A stretch of DNA of 64,000 bases from Aselliscus stoliczkanus (GCA_033961575.1 CM066727.1:121012434-121076433); one strand, 5' to 3'. Positions 37,571-50,053 are shown, numbered from the stretch's first letter. Translations and numbers: made by a program. The notes: generated from the letters alone by a model not told the origin.

Positions 37571-39374
37571 AAAAGTCAGCAAAGGTATAACAGATAAAAG
37601 ACTATATATTTTCAACCTTAATTAATGGGCAGATATAATATTCTATATCCAAAAATTAGAAAATTAATATACTTATCAAGTTTAAATAGGGCATTTATAA
37701 AAATTGATTTCATACTTGGCCACAAAGCTGAATTTGTTTCAACAAAGTTTAAAGAATGGGTAGTCTATATATCCCATTCTTAATTCAAGAAATTTATCAG
37801 AAGTTGGAAAAAAAAAAAACATGATCCACATATATTTGAAAATAAAGAAACTATTCTAAAACACTTATGGGTCAAAAAAGACATCAGAATAGAGATCTAG
37901 AAATATAAGACAAATAATAGTGAATATACAGTAAATCAAAATGAGTTTAATTCTGTAATATTAGTAATTCAAGTATAATTTATACCGATCAATCCTGTTA
38001 CTGAACTGGAAATTAATGTTATAAATACTTAATTTAAATAAGAATGATTTTCCTTAAAATATGAGATAAAGAAAAGATCTTCACTATCACTATTCCTATT
38101 CAGTGGTTAATCTGTAAAACTTGCCATCATAATAGAATAAGAGATGGATTAAGAATAAAAAGTGAGAATAAAACTCCAAAATTTTGCAGATCATATGATT
38201 GTCTACATAGAAAACACAAAAGATTCTACAAATATATTATTAGAAATCATGAAAGAGAGTGCCATTTGTTTACCTATTGAATCTCAGATCCAATGCCGTT
38301 TTTTCATTCTGCCATGCTGGGCATGGGACCCTATAAACCACAGTTTCTAAGTGCCTCTGCCTGAGGGGAGACACTAGAAGAAAATTGAGAGGTGGAAGAA
38401 GTAAAGGGACTTCCAGTGTAGTTTTTTGTGTGTGTGAACTTGACAACTGATTCTAAAAATTTATGTGGCAAAGCAATGAACCCAAAATAACCAAGACACA
38501 CCTGATGGAAAATGATGGAAGTCTTGTCCAACTATATGACTATCTAAAGCTGTAATATTATAATTAAGATTGTATGGTACTGGTAAAGAATAGAAAAATT
38601 GACCAATAGGATAGAATAGGAAATGTATAATCATATTTACATGTATATGGAAATTTTATATATGACAGACATGTCATTGCATATCACTAGGGAGAGTAGG
38701 AACTGGGCAATAAAAATAATTGAAAAAAGATGAACTTGGATTCTTCATCTCACACAAAACTATCAGTTCCAAATATATTAAGAGCTTAAATGTCAAGGAC
38801 AAGACTTTGAAATGTTTAAAAGAGAAGATAGATGAATATATTTCTGATGTGGAGTCAGGAATGATTTCTCAAGACAAATCATTAAAGAAGACAAATCATT
38901 AAGGATGAACTTGACCGCATCATTAAGACCTTCTGTTCATCAAAAAATATTGTAAAATCAAGTGAATGAAAAAGCAGAAACTAAGAGAAGATAATTTCAA
39001 TGTATATAATGTACAATGGCTTAATAACAATGATATACACAGAAGCACACCAAATCAATAAGAAAAATGCAGACATTCCAATTTTAAAATTGGAAAAATC
39101 CTGAATAGAGGTTTGACAGAAAACACTATAACAACAACAAAAAGATGTTCAACTCATTAAAAATTAAAGAACATAAATTAAAACCACAAAAACACCATTT
39201 TTGCCTATTCAATTGTCAAAAATTAAGTCTGACAATTTAAAGGATTGGAGGAGATGTAACCATTATTATTGATTAGTGGTATGAATGTAAATTGGCAGCA
39301 CTACTTAGGTAAACAATTTGGCATTATCTTGTAAAGTTGTAAGTTCATATGTCCAATAGCCCAGCAATTCCCTT

Positions 39375-39545
39375 TTCACAATATTTCTCAAATCTTAATG
39401 TGCATCTGAATAGAACAAGGATCTTGGTAAATTGCAAATTTTCAGCTGTGAACCAAGATCGCACATTTTTACCAAGCACCCAGGTGATGCTCTCACACTG
39501 TCAGTCTTGCACACGGAGTAGCAGGATAAACCCAACATAAACTTT
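39375..39545. mobile_element. MER5-like fragment nested in L1
   Basis: 'tcaaatcttaatgtgcatct', 'cttggtaaattgcaaatttt' and 'agcacccaggtgatgctctc' are MER5A-like, and L1 sequence resumes on both sides. It predates the SINE insertions in the same L1. Confidence 0.6.
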
Positions 39546-39781
39546 GCATACATGCCAAAGGAAATGTGTATAAAATACCCACAATAGTCCTTTAAAATAT
39601 AGCAAATGACTGGCAATAACCCAAATGTGCATCAATAGAAAAATTAATAAAAAGTAGTGTCCCATGAAATATTATACTATAAGGAAAATAAATGAACTAC
39701 AACTACACAGTAATATGGATGAATCTTGGTAATAGAACATTGAATGAAAAAGCAAATCTGAGAAGACTGTGATATACTTTT

Positions 39782-39893
39782 TTTTTCTTTTTTTTTTTTT
39801 GAGGGCAGTGTCACTGACCCTCATATGTGGGACCCGAACTGGGGTTGCTGGCTTCCCAAGCCAGCTCTTAACCACCATGCCACTCGGCTGGCC
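39782..39893 (-). mobile_element. tRNA-derived SINE, short form, inside L1
   Basis: Minus-strand copy: poly-T, 'gagggcagtgtcactgacc', 'gctggcttcccaagccagc', ending 'cactcggctggcc'. The perfect 15-bp duplication ctgtgatatactttt lies at 39767-39781 and 39894-39908. This is the second SINE nested in the same L1 remnant. Confidence 0.92.
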
Positions 39894-40546
39894 CTGTGAT
39901 ATACTTTTATTAAGTAAAATAGGACAATATATTGTTGATACACAAATATATGCAATAGAGTTATGGATTTTGAAAAGAAAGCCAAAATATGATAAACGTA
40001 AAATTTAGGACAATGGTTTTATAGTGGGAGTGGCCATCAGGGGGATAGCAGAGGGGCAGAGAAATAGGCATAGAGGATGGTCATCTTCTTAGATTGGATG
40101 TTGTACCCATGAGTGTCATTATGTTACAAAAAAATAATATCCCAAGTATATCACACATCAAGAGAAAATATTATAATTTAATAGTTCACACATATTTTAA
40201 CAAATTTTTCTTGTCAACATCCCTATGCTTTAGATATACCATCAAATTACATACAAAGAAATTGAGGAAAAAAGAGCTACGATAATTTGCTCAGAGTTGT
40301 ACATCTAATAAATAACATCCAGAGATTTCTCAAGATGAAAACTAGAGGGCATCCTTGCTTTTCTCTTACTCTTGTACTTCACAACTAATTCATCAGCAAA
40401 TTCTAATGAATATGCCACCAAAATGTATCCCAGATTTGTCTGTTTCCCCATCTCCACTTCCACCTCCCCAGTGCACACTTCAGTTAATCTGGCCTGAACA
40501 ACATCAATGTTTCTAACTCGTCTTTCCTCCCCCTCTCTTACTCCCT

Positions 40547-40650
40547 GTTATGGGTTGAATTGTGCCCCAAAACACTTGTATGTTGACATACTAGTCCTCA
40601 GTATCTCAGAATAACCATATCTGGAGGGGTGTGTAAGGATAGGGTCCAAA
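40547..40650 (+). mobile_element. MLT1-type LTR, 5' fragment
   Basis: 'tgttatgggttgaattgtgc', 'cttgtatgttgacatactag' and 'cagtatctcagaataacc' match the 5' end of MLT1-type LTRs. Only about 100 bases are recognisable. Confidence 0.65.
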
Positions 40651-42550
40651 GTCTGTCTTCTCAACCACTCGCAACACTGTCTCTATCAGATTTCCAGAGC
40701 TCATTCCTGGGTGAGTTGCTCTATTTCATGGACCAGTACATCACTAAAAGGTTTGGGATGGGTAATTCTGAAAGAAGCTTTCCCTCTAAAGTCCCTCATA
40801 GACTAGTAGACCCCTTGGCTTGAAGTGACTTAATACTGAGATTATCTGATGCTTTATTCTCCTTTGGGTATCATGTGGATTCTCACTCTACATGAATTTG
40901 GTTCAAATATTTTTGTGAAAAAATGAGGGGGAGGACTGGAGAGATCATTTGTTCTGCTAATTACACTTGGCCAGTGTTAATTATTTGGAGTTGTTCTATT
41001 CCCCGGACAAATATGTAGACTGAACATCTGGGCCATTCTTATGGGACTTGAGCATTTTGTTGATAGGAACATGGTTTTTATTCTCTTTGGTTACTTAGAC
41101 TTTCCAAGATTTTGCAGTCATTTTTTAGGTTTGTCAACTTACTGGCAAGAAAAAAAAAAATTCCGCCTGGTTTTCCATTTTACTTCATGGCATTTTCCCA
41201 GAAAAAATTCTGGGATAAAGGTTTTATTTCAAATTTTTAAAATGGTTTTTAGTCCTGCGTACCATCCTCTTAATTCTAGGTTTATTATTAAACTTTTATT
41301 GGTCTGAGAGAACAATGACCTTTATTTGTCTAAGCTGGGAATTACAGGAGAATGACTTCATGACTATTAAGATGTATAAAGGTGTTCAAATGCCTTCATC
41401 TTGAAAGTGTCAAGAAATTCTCTAAATCCGTTACCAAGTCTTGCTTAAAGGAGAATTGAATAAATACACAAAAGTTTGCTAAATGTGTTGGTCATGGCTT
41501 AGATATCACAATTTAGATCATTTCAATGAGAAACATTGCCTAGTAAATATACGTTTAAAATTTTAGCAGGAAAGGCTGCCACTGATGAGAACAAATCACC
41601 CCAGTTTGAGAAGTTGATGTACCCACAAACATTATTTTTCAGATATGGATATGAGAAGGTCCTTGAGGAGAGTTTAATGACATTTATAATGTTGAGAACT
41701 ACCTCCAACTATTTTCATTACTGTTTTAGCTATTGCTAAGATTGGAGTTTCCTAGACTATTGATAGAATTCTTAGATAGTTCTAGGGCTTCGCCCCCACC
41801 CCTCCAAAATTCAAAACAAAACAAAAACCTTTCTATTGTGTATTTTTCTACTTAACCTCACCTCACTCACTCTTTGAGTTATTAACCTAAAAAGGTAATA
41901 GCATTTAAAAAAGAATATTTAAAAGTAAGCCTAACGAATGCCAGAAAGTAACTCTAGAGCAATTTTAGCTTATCTTATTGCAATAGATATATTTTCAAAT
42001 ATTCTCAATTTCAAATAGGACAACCATTCTGAGTTTGCTTTATTTCTAGCCCTTCTTGATCCTTCCCCAGACATAGAAGTAAGTGGAATTAAATGTCACT
42101 TAGACCTTGAAAAAGCAATCGAGATATACTTCAGTGCTATTTGTAACTGTGATAGACGTCTCTGCACTCAGTACCAGAGAAGTCTTTCATCTATGTACTT
42201 TTTTCTAAACTGTATCTAATTCTCTCTTTAGAGATGAAGTATCAGGCAACAGTCTGCCAGGTTCCAAATAATTATTTTACTGTGGAAGTAAAATGCTTTC
42301 TTTGTTTCTCAAGTAAACCCATCCAGCACCTGCAGAGCTGAAGCCTTAGATACTCAAATTCCAAAAGCAGGAGTCCAAAATCTCCCTCCCTGAGAGGATG
42401 AGAATGTTTAGCTAAAGATAAAAGAATTCCCTCACTTGCACCTTTTCCATCTCAAATTCAGAGTGAGGACATAGCAGGAAGGTTTACTTATTCATCTGAA
42501 ATGTGAGCTTAGATGATGGCTCTGTCCCTCCTCTTTCTCTATCTTCCGGG
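40651..42550. other. Intergenic, nothing recognised
   Basis: The 88-aa frame at 41041-41307 was examined and shows no domain or signal. No clear repeat beyond short poly-A. Confidence 0.55.
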
Positions 42551-42587
42551 TTTTCCTTCTCCCTCCCTTCTCCCTTCTCCCTTCTCC

Positions 42588-42589
<2 letters not shown>

Positions 42590-42618
<29 letters not shown>

Positions 42619-42736
42619 CTCCTCCTCCTCCTCCTTCTTCTTCTTTTTCTTCTTCTTCTTCTTCTTCTTCTTCTTCTTCTTCTTCTTCTTCTTCTTCTTC
42701 TTCTTCTTCTTCTTCTTCTTCTTCTTCTTCTTCTTC
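42590..42736. repeat. (CCT)n-(CTT)n triplet tract, about 147 bp
   Basis: A pure polypyrimidine tract: cctcctcctcctcttcc grading into about 30 CTT units. The upstream flank (42553-42589) is also C/T only (ccctt, ctccc). The open frames 42484-42826 on both strands encode only homopolymer-like peptides and are not genes. Confidence 0.95.
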
Positions 42737-42839
42737 ACCACCAAGGGCCATGTAAACAACATTAATAAAATAAATAACTCAATGTGTACAAACAGTCCAA
42801 GTAGGATATTTTTTAAAAGTCATTAATAGTATTACTCAA

Positions 42840-43010
42840 AACTTTTATATAATTGTCTCCTTTAATAATCACAAACATTCCATGAGGTAGATGCAATCCC
42901 CATTTTGTAAACCAGGAAACTGAGGCTCAGAAAATTTATATTAGCCAGCCAAATATCACACAGAGGATAAATTCTGCAGCTGAGACTCAAACCCAGACAC
43001 ATCTTATCCA
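42840..43010 (+). mobile_element. MIR SINE fragment
   Basis: 'tctcctttaataatcacaaa', 'ttccatgaggtagatgcaat', 'ccccattttgtaaaccagga' and 'aactgaggctcagaaaattt' match the MIR consensus well. Confidence 0.8.
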
Positions 43011-44249
43011 AAAGACTATGAACATTAGTCTTTTATATAGACAGTAATATTCATTTTTGAAAAGAAGAAAATGAAGAAAGGTTTCCTGCCAAGTAAGTGG
43101 TTTCATACAGGCAGAAAGAGTGCTCAGTGGGGAATAAAGGGACCTGGACTGTAGCCATGCTTATGCCACTAAGTATTCAGCTGAGTGATTGCTTCTTTGA
43201 CCTTTGATCTTCTTTGGTCTCATACGTAAGTCAAGAAGACTGGACTAAATGAGCCCACAGCCCTTTGGGGTATGATAAGTCTGTGCTTTTTGAACTGATT
43301 CAAGGCTCCAGAGTTAGACTTTGGGATCATCAGGTATCTTATTGTTTATGTCACTATTCTTTCTATTGGATCCGCTTGATGAGCAGGAAACATGGACACA
43401 GTTAACCCAGGCAATTGCAAAAAGCAGAGCTAGGCATATGCCATCCTGCAAAGAAAGCAAAGTTGGTCTTTGGCTCATTCTGACTGTTGCCCCTTTCACC
43501 ACCTCTCTATATTCTATGGTTTCCCGATGGCATACTCAATCTAAAGTAACCTTATCCTACCTGAAAGCTGGCCAGAGACACTAAGAGGGACATCCCCAGA
43601 AGAAAAGAGCCCCTGGGCTCTTCTCCAGTCTTATACTCTTAAGAACAAACAGGCTACTCACTTTTATAGATATAAATTGATTCCTCTCTTTCCCTAATTC
43701 AAAGGCCTAGCCCATAATATCTACACTTTTCCAATGACCTCACCCCTACAAAACCTCCTCACCTCCATAATACACTTCCTGTGTCTCCCTTGGTCAGAGT
43801 TTATTTTATTATGACCTGTGGTAAGTCAATAATATTCTTCCCCTTAGGAATAAGAAAACTCTGAACGAGACACAGAGATGAATGTGGTCTTCCCAAGGCG
43901 GCAAACTAAAGATGAAGCCTATCAGCTCTTGGGGTGGAAGCCCATGGGTAGCTCTTTGCTGTTTGTTAGTTTCCTTCTAAAATTAAAGTATTTATTTGTT
44001 TGTTTTGGTTTTGTTTGTTGGTTTTCTTATTTGTTTTCTCTTCCTTACTTATGTAAACAATCCTGGTATCTTTCTAATGTATCTCTCTTTATGTTTAATT
44101 TAGCCCCAGTTGATTTTGGTTGTAACTAAAAGAAACTAAATTGACTCAGGATTTTTTTCCTACTTCAGATTCTTAACTAATTTCAGGTTCTCTTAACTAA
44201 TTATTGAAGTCTCTTGACACATCCTATCCCACTCCCTGCATTAGTTATC

Positions 44250-44291
<42 letters not shown>

Positions 44292-44310
44292 TTAATATAT
44301 ATATATATAT

Positions 44311-44363
<53 letters not shown>
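44250..44363. repeat. (GATA)n then (TA)n microsatellite
   Basis: About ten GATA units (44251-44291), then about 65 bases of alternating TA with one 'agatat' interruption. Confidence 0.95.
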
Positions 44364-44364
<1 letters not shown>

Positions 44365-44504
44365 TTTAATAATTCCTGGCACAAATATATGTCACTTAGT
44401 AAATATTTTTTGGGTATATGGACACTTATGGGACCAAAGTGTTGAGGTACTGTTCATCTCTCTTTCTCATGACTTTGAGTCTCCTAATAAATTCTCTTGT
44501 TCTT

Positions 44505-44698
44505 TTCTCCTCTCCTCTCATCTCCTCTCCTCCCTTCTCTTCCCTTTCCTTTCCTTTCCTGCCCCTTCCCTTCTCTCTGCCTCTTCCCTCTACTTCTCTT
44601 TCCTTCTCTCCACTTCTCTTTCCCTTTTTTTCTCCCTCTTCCTGCTTCCCTCCCTCTCTCTCTCTCTGTGTGTCATTGTCTCTCTGTCTTTCTTTTCC
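44505..44698. repeat. CT-rich low-complexity tract
   Basis: About 190 bases dominated by C and T (tctcctctcc, cctttccttt, ctctctctct). Frames across it are not genes. Confidence 0.9.
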
Positions 44699-46374
44699 AT
44701 AAAGCCACTTGTGTCTGTTAGTTTGCCTTTATGGTGATTGACATATTTGTACAATGACACAGGATAAAATTTTCCCTGCCAGACATATGCCTAGGGCTCA
44801 CCATTTTTGTCTTTCTAATAATACCAAATAGAAAAATTAAGGTGTAGGCTTGGGGAAAACTCAGGCTGCCTTCAATGTCATTGGCCTCTGATGTCTGAAT
44901 CTAATCTAAGAAAAATGGAATTTTCCATGTGAGCCAGTATTATTATAGAATAGCATTGTAGGGGGGACGTCTCAAAGAAATTTGCATTCGTATGTCCTTG
45001 ATTTCTGTGCATTTATTCTCCAGATACCTGGGGTGGAGTAGAGAAATGGAATGCAAGGCAGGATAGAGACATGGTGAGTCCTTGGTCTTGGCCATCACTC
45101 AATATCTTTTTGTCCTTGGATACGGGAAATTGAAAAGTCAAGAGAAAAAAACATATGTAAAGAAACTACAATAAATAGAAATAGCTTGATGGAGGCCAGG
45201 TTCTTTATTCCACATGTAATCCATCAGGTTTCCTCACATTATTATTATTTTTTGTAAATGCTAGGCTATTCTATCTAAAGAAATAAAATCAGTTCACTTT
45301 AGTATAAATTAAATATGTACCAATTTTAGAAGATAACACAATTCATTTTTTGTTTTGTTTTGGATGATCCTCTGTAATGCTTTTTTCCCTTTCTTAGAAG
45401 AACCACAATAAGATCAGTAAATTGTGACACTTAAGCCAAGTTCTATCAAGACATGTATCCCTTTCCCAAATGCTAAATTATAACTGAAAAGGAGAAAAAT
45501 GTGACACCTGCAAAATCTTTTTTTAAAAATCTCGCTTCTCAGAGACTAGCTTGGCTTGCTTTTTATGTTTTTGGCTAGAGAGTAAAGAAAACTTTGTGAC
45601 TTAAAGTCTTAAATGATTAGGTAGAAGAAATATTAGAAATATGTTTAGACATTACCAGTGTCCGTAGTTTTTTATAAATTCTTTTTAATCTGAAGGGCAT
45701 TTCTTATCATTAGTTTATCCCTTCTGAATTGAAAATTTTGATTTCTTAGCACCATCTCCCTCCCCGTTTTGTACCCATCCCTCCCCCTACTTCCCATGGA
45801 GCTGATAATCTTTGTAGAATTTTTTGTAGAATGAAAAAAAAAAAAAATCTCACTTAAAATGTTATCATCTCTATCAAATGTATGTGAAATCATCTACTTA
45901 AGTTACAAAACATGATGTAGCTCTAATTGTTGTCAGGTATTCTAAAGGTTGCAGATTTTTAATCAAGTTCAGCATTATTGATGTCAAGCATCATCTCGTG
46001 TAAAAACTTACCACAGCCAAGAAATTTGAGTTGCTTATCATCACCTAGCCCAAAATGTTAAAGGAAAAAGCGGTGTTTGCCTTTTATAACAAATCCCCCA
46101 AATGCTCAATGCAACCTATTTTATATCATACTTTCTAGCTCCCTCCAGCCCTTATTTCATATCCAAGAGAACCTCTACTTGGCTAAATACTGATTAGCTG
46201 AATACAATATCTGTTGAGGTGCTCATCAGCAATAATTCTAATAACGTCCCTTTTAGACTCAGCCTGATCACTCAAATAATACATCATACTTTGTTCCTCA
46301 CAGCCATATCCAAATGCATTAGGAGGGATCTACATACCACTTTTTCAGTAAAGTCATGATTGTCTTCTATCATG

Positions 46375-46590
46375 AGATCAAATCGACCCCTTTTCTCTAA
46401 ATTCCTTTCTTCCCTGATTCCCTCTCTCTCTCTAATTCTTTCTTTCTTCCTTTCTTTTCTTCATCTGACCTCTATGACAATTACCCTTCACATGCCCTTT
46501 TGCATCTTGTGATAATCTTGTTTACACACCTTTTAGCCACCCATTTAGAATATGAGTTCTCTGGAAGAATTGTTTATCTGCATTTAGTCA
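46375..46590 (+). mobile_element. Possible L2 fragment
   Basis: 'ttctctaaattcctttcttc' and 'ttagaatatgagttctctgg' weakly follow the L2 3' end (a '..gactgtgagctccttgagg' equivalent). A CT-rich patch lies inside. Low certainty. Confidence 0.3.
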
Positions 46591-47289
46591 AATAATTACT
46601 GAGGCAAATACTTTGCCAAAAAGTGTGCCTGGCTCGGGGGACACCAAGTGGCTCCCCTCCTGCAATTGAAGTCTGCCAGACGTGTCAAAGCATCTACTGT
46701 GCTAAACCAGTTGGGAAAAGAGTAAATTTTCTTTCTCTATGCCTAGGATTAAGCGTGTGATAACACTGGAATGAGCAAAATGAATTAACCTTTTGCAATG
46801 ATGTTTCTAAGTTCCAAAGAGATAGATGCAAGGCCTGGAAATAGGGATCCTGTCAACACTGGAGCTGATGGTTTGTCTACAACACTCCCCACCCAGCCCA
46901 GAGGGCTTTTAAAATGGATTGTTATGATAGATTCCATGTGGTGAAAATGGAACGAAAATGAAGCAGGTTTTTGGTTACAGTCCCCGCAATGGCATAGCAG
47001 CCAATTGGCAGGATATAAATTCAGGGTTTCTCTATTTTCTCTCCCTTCTCACAGGCTATGGAAAGTTCTAAAAGACAACAAGGCTATATTTCAGAGGTGA
47101 CATTCTATGCTGTTCTCTAAGTTTAAATAGCTCCTTACTGTTAGATTACAATATAGCTTTAAAAAATGCCAGCTTTGGATATGCCTGCTGCAACCATGCT
47201 CCCCCAGGAAGCACAAAGGAAGAGACAGCGGTTGAGATCAGAATCACAATTTAATTAAAAAAAAAAAACCTAAAGCAAACTTGCCTAGA

Positions 47290-47455
47290 GTGTTATGCTT
47301 GGATAATCTGAATCAGCATCACCCTAGAGTCATAATAAAAATGAAGATTCCTGAATTTCATCTCAAACCTACTAAGTCAAAATTTCTGAAATCAGGGCTT
47401 AAGCACACGAAATTTTGACAAACTCCCTGGGTGATTTTAAATTTTAAGGTTTCCT
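47290..47455. mobile_element. MER5-like hAT-Charlie fragment
   Basis: 'aatctgaatcagcatcaccc', 'atgaagattcctgaatttca' and 'aactccctgggtgatttta' follow the MER5A layout with an inverted terminal resemblance. Confidence 0.55.
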
Positions 47456-48551
47456 TAGGTAAGGGAATTGGAAGGATATTGAAAGATTCTAGAAGGAATC
47501 TTCATTTTTAAATGCAATCTTTTTGGATATTTACAAAGTACATTATTTTTGAAATCTGGATTTAAATCATTATTCTTCTAAGAACTTAGCAGAGTCAGTT
47601 GTGTAATTGAAATTATTTTGGGGTACTTTCCCTAATAGTCATAGAGTAGGTATGTTAAAAGCATGCAATTATTTGGCCATTAAAGGACTTAAAAAGCCAA
47701 AGAATTCACATATCCTTTCATAAAGTTTATAGATTTGAGCTAAAATCCTAGAAATGAGTGTAAGGAGTGAATTATCAGCCTAGAAAGATGACAGGTTGAG
47801 GCTTTTTGAGCAGTTGAAAATGAATTTAACAGTGAAAATATTTATTGTCCTTTAGCTGAAAATATTTGGAATTAAGTTGTTTGGCTTGGGAGAAATTGGG
47901 GAAATGTATAGTGGAATATGTAGCCAGCCCTTTTTAGATTTCTAATATTTCAAATAAAATCTGCAATTCTCTACCAGAGAGGGAAAAATGGTTTGTGGCA
48001 AGGACTCCTGGCCAAGTCACTTTAAGTTCCAATAGCTTTGCTTTACTTTACAAGAATTCTTTTCTATAAAATGTGTATGCTCATTCAATTTTCCTCTTCA
48101 ATTTTTTTTTTCTAACCATGAATTCTCTTTAGTCAAATTTCAAGCAGATGTAAGAATAACTTTGACTACAAAGGAAAATATACGAAGGTGAAAATACTAA
48201 TCATATGATTTTAGATACAGGTATCTATAAACAAAAGGCTTGTGCTCACATCAAAATTTCAGCTAAATGTAAAAAAAATCTATTTTGTAGTTTGGAGAGG
48301 CAAGGAAAAAGATATTTCGAAACCCAATGTCCATCAGTCCTTTTGTTAGGGTATTGAGTTTGATTTCAGTGTGCTAAGATTATTTCAAAGGGCTTCAAAC
48401 AGTCATTTGACACTGTCTCATGTGGCCCAGCTGATCATATTTCCCCCGGCAGAACTGGAAACTGTAAGCTTTTATAAAACTGTAATTTGATATTGGTCTT
48501 TCCCTTCTGGTTCAGTGAGGTAAACCTATCTTTATATATAGCAACCACATG

Positions 48552-48552
<1 letters not shown>

Positions 48553-48623
<71 letters not shown>

Positions 48624-48711
48624 AGAAGAAGAAGAAGAAGAAGAAGAAGAAGAAGAAGAAGAAGAAGAAGAAGAAGAAGAAGAAGAAAGAGAGAGAGAGA
48701 GAAAGAGAGAA
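48553..48711. repeat. (AG)n-(AAG)n-(AG)n polypurine tract, about 159 bp
   Basis: About 33 AG units (48553-48619), about 22 AAG units (48620-48686), then AG again to 48711. It is a mirror image in strand sense to the 42590 tract. Coding-looking frames here are low-complexity only. Confidence 0.95.
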
Positions 48712-48974
48712 ACTGTCAATGTTAAGCAGTTTACAAATAAAAACTTCAGAATCAACAGATGTAATTAAAATGATGTGGTAGATATCATTCCATCAGATCT
48801 TCATAGTATAAAAGTCAAATGTGAGAAAACACAACTATTCAAGTTGGATTTAGGGAAAAGTTTTGATTGTATAACATTTCAGCTACAAATGTAAGAATTA
48901 TTTCAGGGAGGATGTACTCTAAACTCTTGTAATCCCTTAGCACACATTGTGCACTTATGCTTATAATTATTTCA

Positions 48975-49044
48975 TAATAGCCTTAAACACTAATTATGGG
49001 TCACTGATTTTGTTTAATAGCCTTAAACACTATTTATGGGTCAC
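48975..49044. repeat. Direct repeat, 40-base spacing
   Basis: 'taatagccttaaacacta' followed by 'ttatgggtcac' occurs at 48975-49004 and again at 49015-49044, with one mismatch: a local tandem duplication. Confidence 0.85.
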
Positions 49045-49570
49045 ACTTACTTTGGGTGACTGGCAAATAGATGGAGAAGTGGTTTGACACCAGAGCTATT
49101 TTGAATTCTGAGGTAGACTCTCTCTTCTGTAGCTCTTGTGCCTTTAATAACATTTAGCAAGCTATATCATGGCTATCTAAATGACTGTTGAGTTGATACT
49201 GATCTGGAACTGAACACATTGTGACATTGCTCTGTTTAAAAATGTGCTCCAGTGACCACATAATCAAGAACTTTCCTAATATTGCTTTCTATTCAAGTCC
49301 TTCACATTGTTTTTCTTCACCAAATAGCAGCTTATGAGGCCAAACATTATTGTCATCAAATTCTAAATCAATTATAAGCAAAGTAAGTTACCAAAGTTAA
49401 TGACTATTTCAAAATCTTAATCCTTCTTGAACTTTCTAAAACATTAAACATTGATAGGTAAATTGATGCTAAAGTTTAAGTAAATTAAAATTGTTTCTTT
49501 TTTTCTTGACTCTGAATCACATAGGTTTTTTTCCATTTTTTTCTTTTGTTCATTTAAATTTACTCCATTT

Positions 49571-49993
49571 GGGGCTGGCCGAGTGGCGCATTGGTTAAGC
49601 GCTGGTTTTGGGATGCCAGCTGCCCCGGTTCGGATCCCACATGAGGGCCAGTGACACTGTCCTCTACAGCTAACAACAGCTCCACCTGGAGCTGGGCTGT
49701 GCGAGCCCGGGTGATGGTGTGGGCTGCAGCCCCTGCTGCAGTGGGCTGCCATAGGCGACAGTGAGTGGCCCGCAGCCAGCGTGAGCGGCTGGCTGCCAAT
49801 AGCTGCGGTGAGCGACATCCAGAGGCCAGCGACTGATCTGCCTCATCTGGGAAGAGCGCAATGACGATACCAACAGTGAAGCAACATCCTCCGCAACTAA
49901 ACTGAAGAACAAGAAGACAGCAGCTTGTCTGTTACCCTTCCCCGATTCCCCAACGCTGTTCCCCTCCGCCAATTCCCCAATAAAATCTTAAAA

Positions 49994-50038
<45 letters not shown>
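49571..50038 (+). mobile_element. tRNA-derived SINE, full-length long form
   Basis: Has the same head as the short form (ggctggccgagtggcgcat; A box tggcgcattgg; B box ggttcggatcc). After 'gggccagtgacactgtcctc' it continues through a GC-rich 'ctacagctaacaacagctcc' body and 'gcctcatctgggaagagc', a 'cctccgcaactaaactgaag' segment, 'gattccccaataaaatctt'-like ends and an (aaat)n tail. Perfect 15-bp duplication aaatttactccattt at 49556-49570 and 50039-50053. The open frames across it are non-coding by-products of its GC-rich body. The tail resembles, from memory, that of the bat Rhin-1 SINE. Confidence 0.92.
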
Positions 50039-50040
<2 letters not shown>

Positions 50041-50053
50041 ATTTACTCCATTT

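Larger units (their letters stand above)
37180..40090 (+). mobile_element. Degraded L1 LINE (ORF2 RT region to 3' end) with nested inserts
   Basis: An old L1 in sense orientation. Around 38162-38250 the translation -QNFADHMIVYIENTKDST- is the reverse-transcriptase active-site region (F-A-D-D in live elements; here the second Asp is His). From 38430 to 39370 it follows the L1 ORF2 C-terminal course ('ggaggagatgtaaccattat', 'caatagcccagcaattccc'). The 3' part runs 39545-40090 ('caataacccaaatgtgcatc', 'ggacaatggttttatagtgg'). Insertions: SINEs at 37462-37570 and 39782-39893, and a MER5-like piece at 39375-39545. Many stops and frameshifts; dead. The 38250-38430 part is not clearly L1 and may be another insert. 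Confidence 0.8.
44700..48552. other. Intergenic, little recognised
   Basis: Possible L2 (46375-46590) and MER5-like (47290-47455) fragments; otherwise unassigned AT-rich DNA. Confidence 0.5.

Noticed and set aside
41041..41307. 88-aa plus-strand frame
   Set aside because: No domain, no conserved features, AT-rich composition like the surroundings.
42484..42826. Frames of 70-107 aa made of Ser, Phe, Glu or Lys runs
   Set aside because: Pure triplet-repeat translation on both strands, no unique sequence.
48435..48768. Frames of 93-106 aa of Arg-Glu or Ser-Leu runs
   Set aside because: Translation of the AG/AAG polypurine tract.
49444..49972. Three minus-strand frames of 79-124 aa
   Set aside because: They lie in the GC-rich body of a long-form SINE with target duplications; no protein family.
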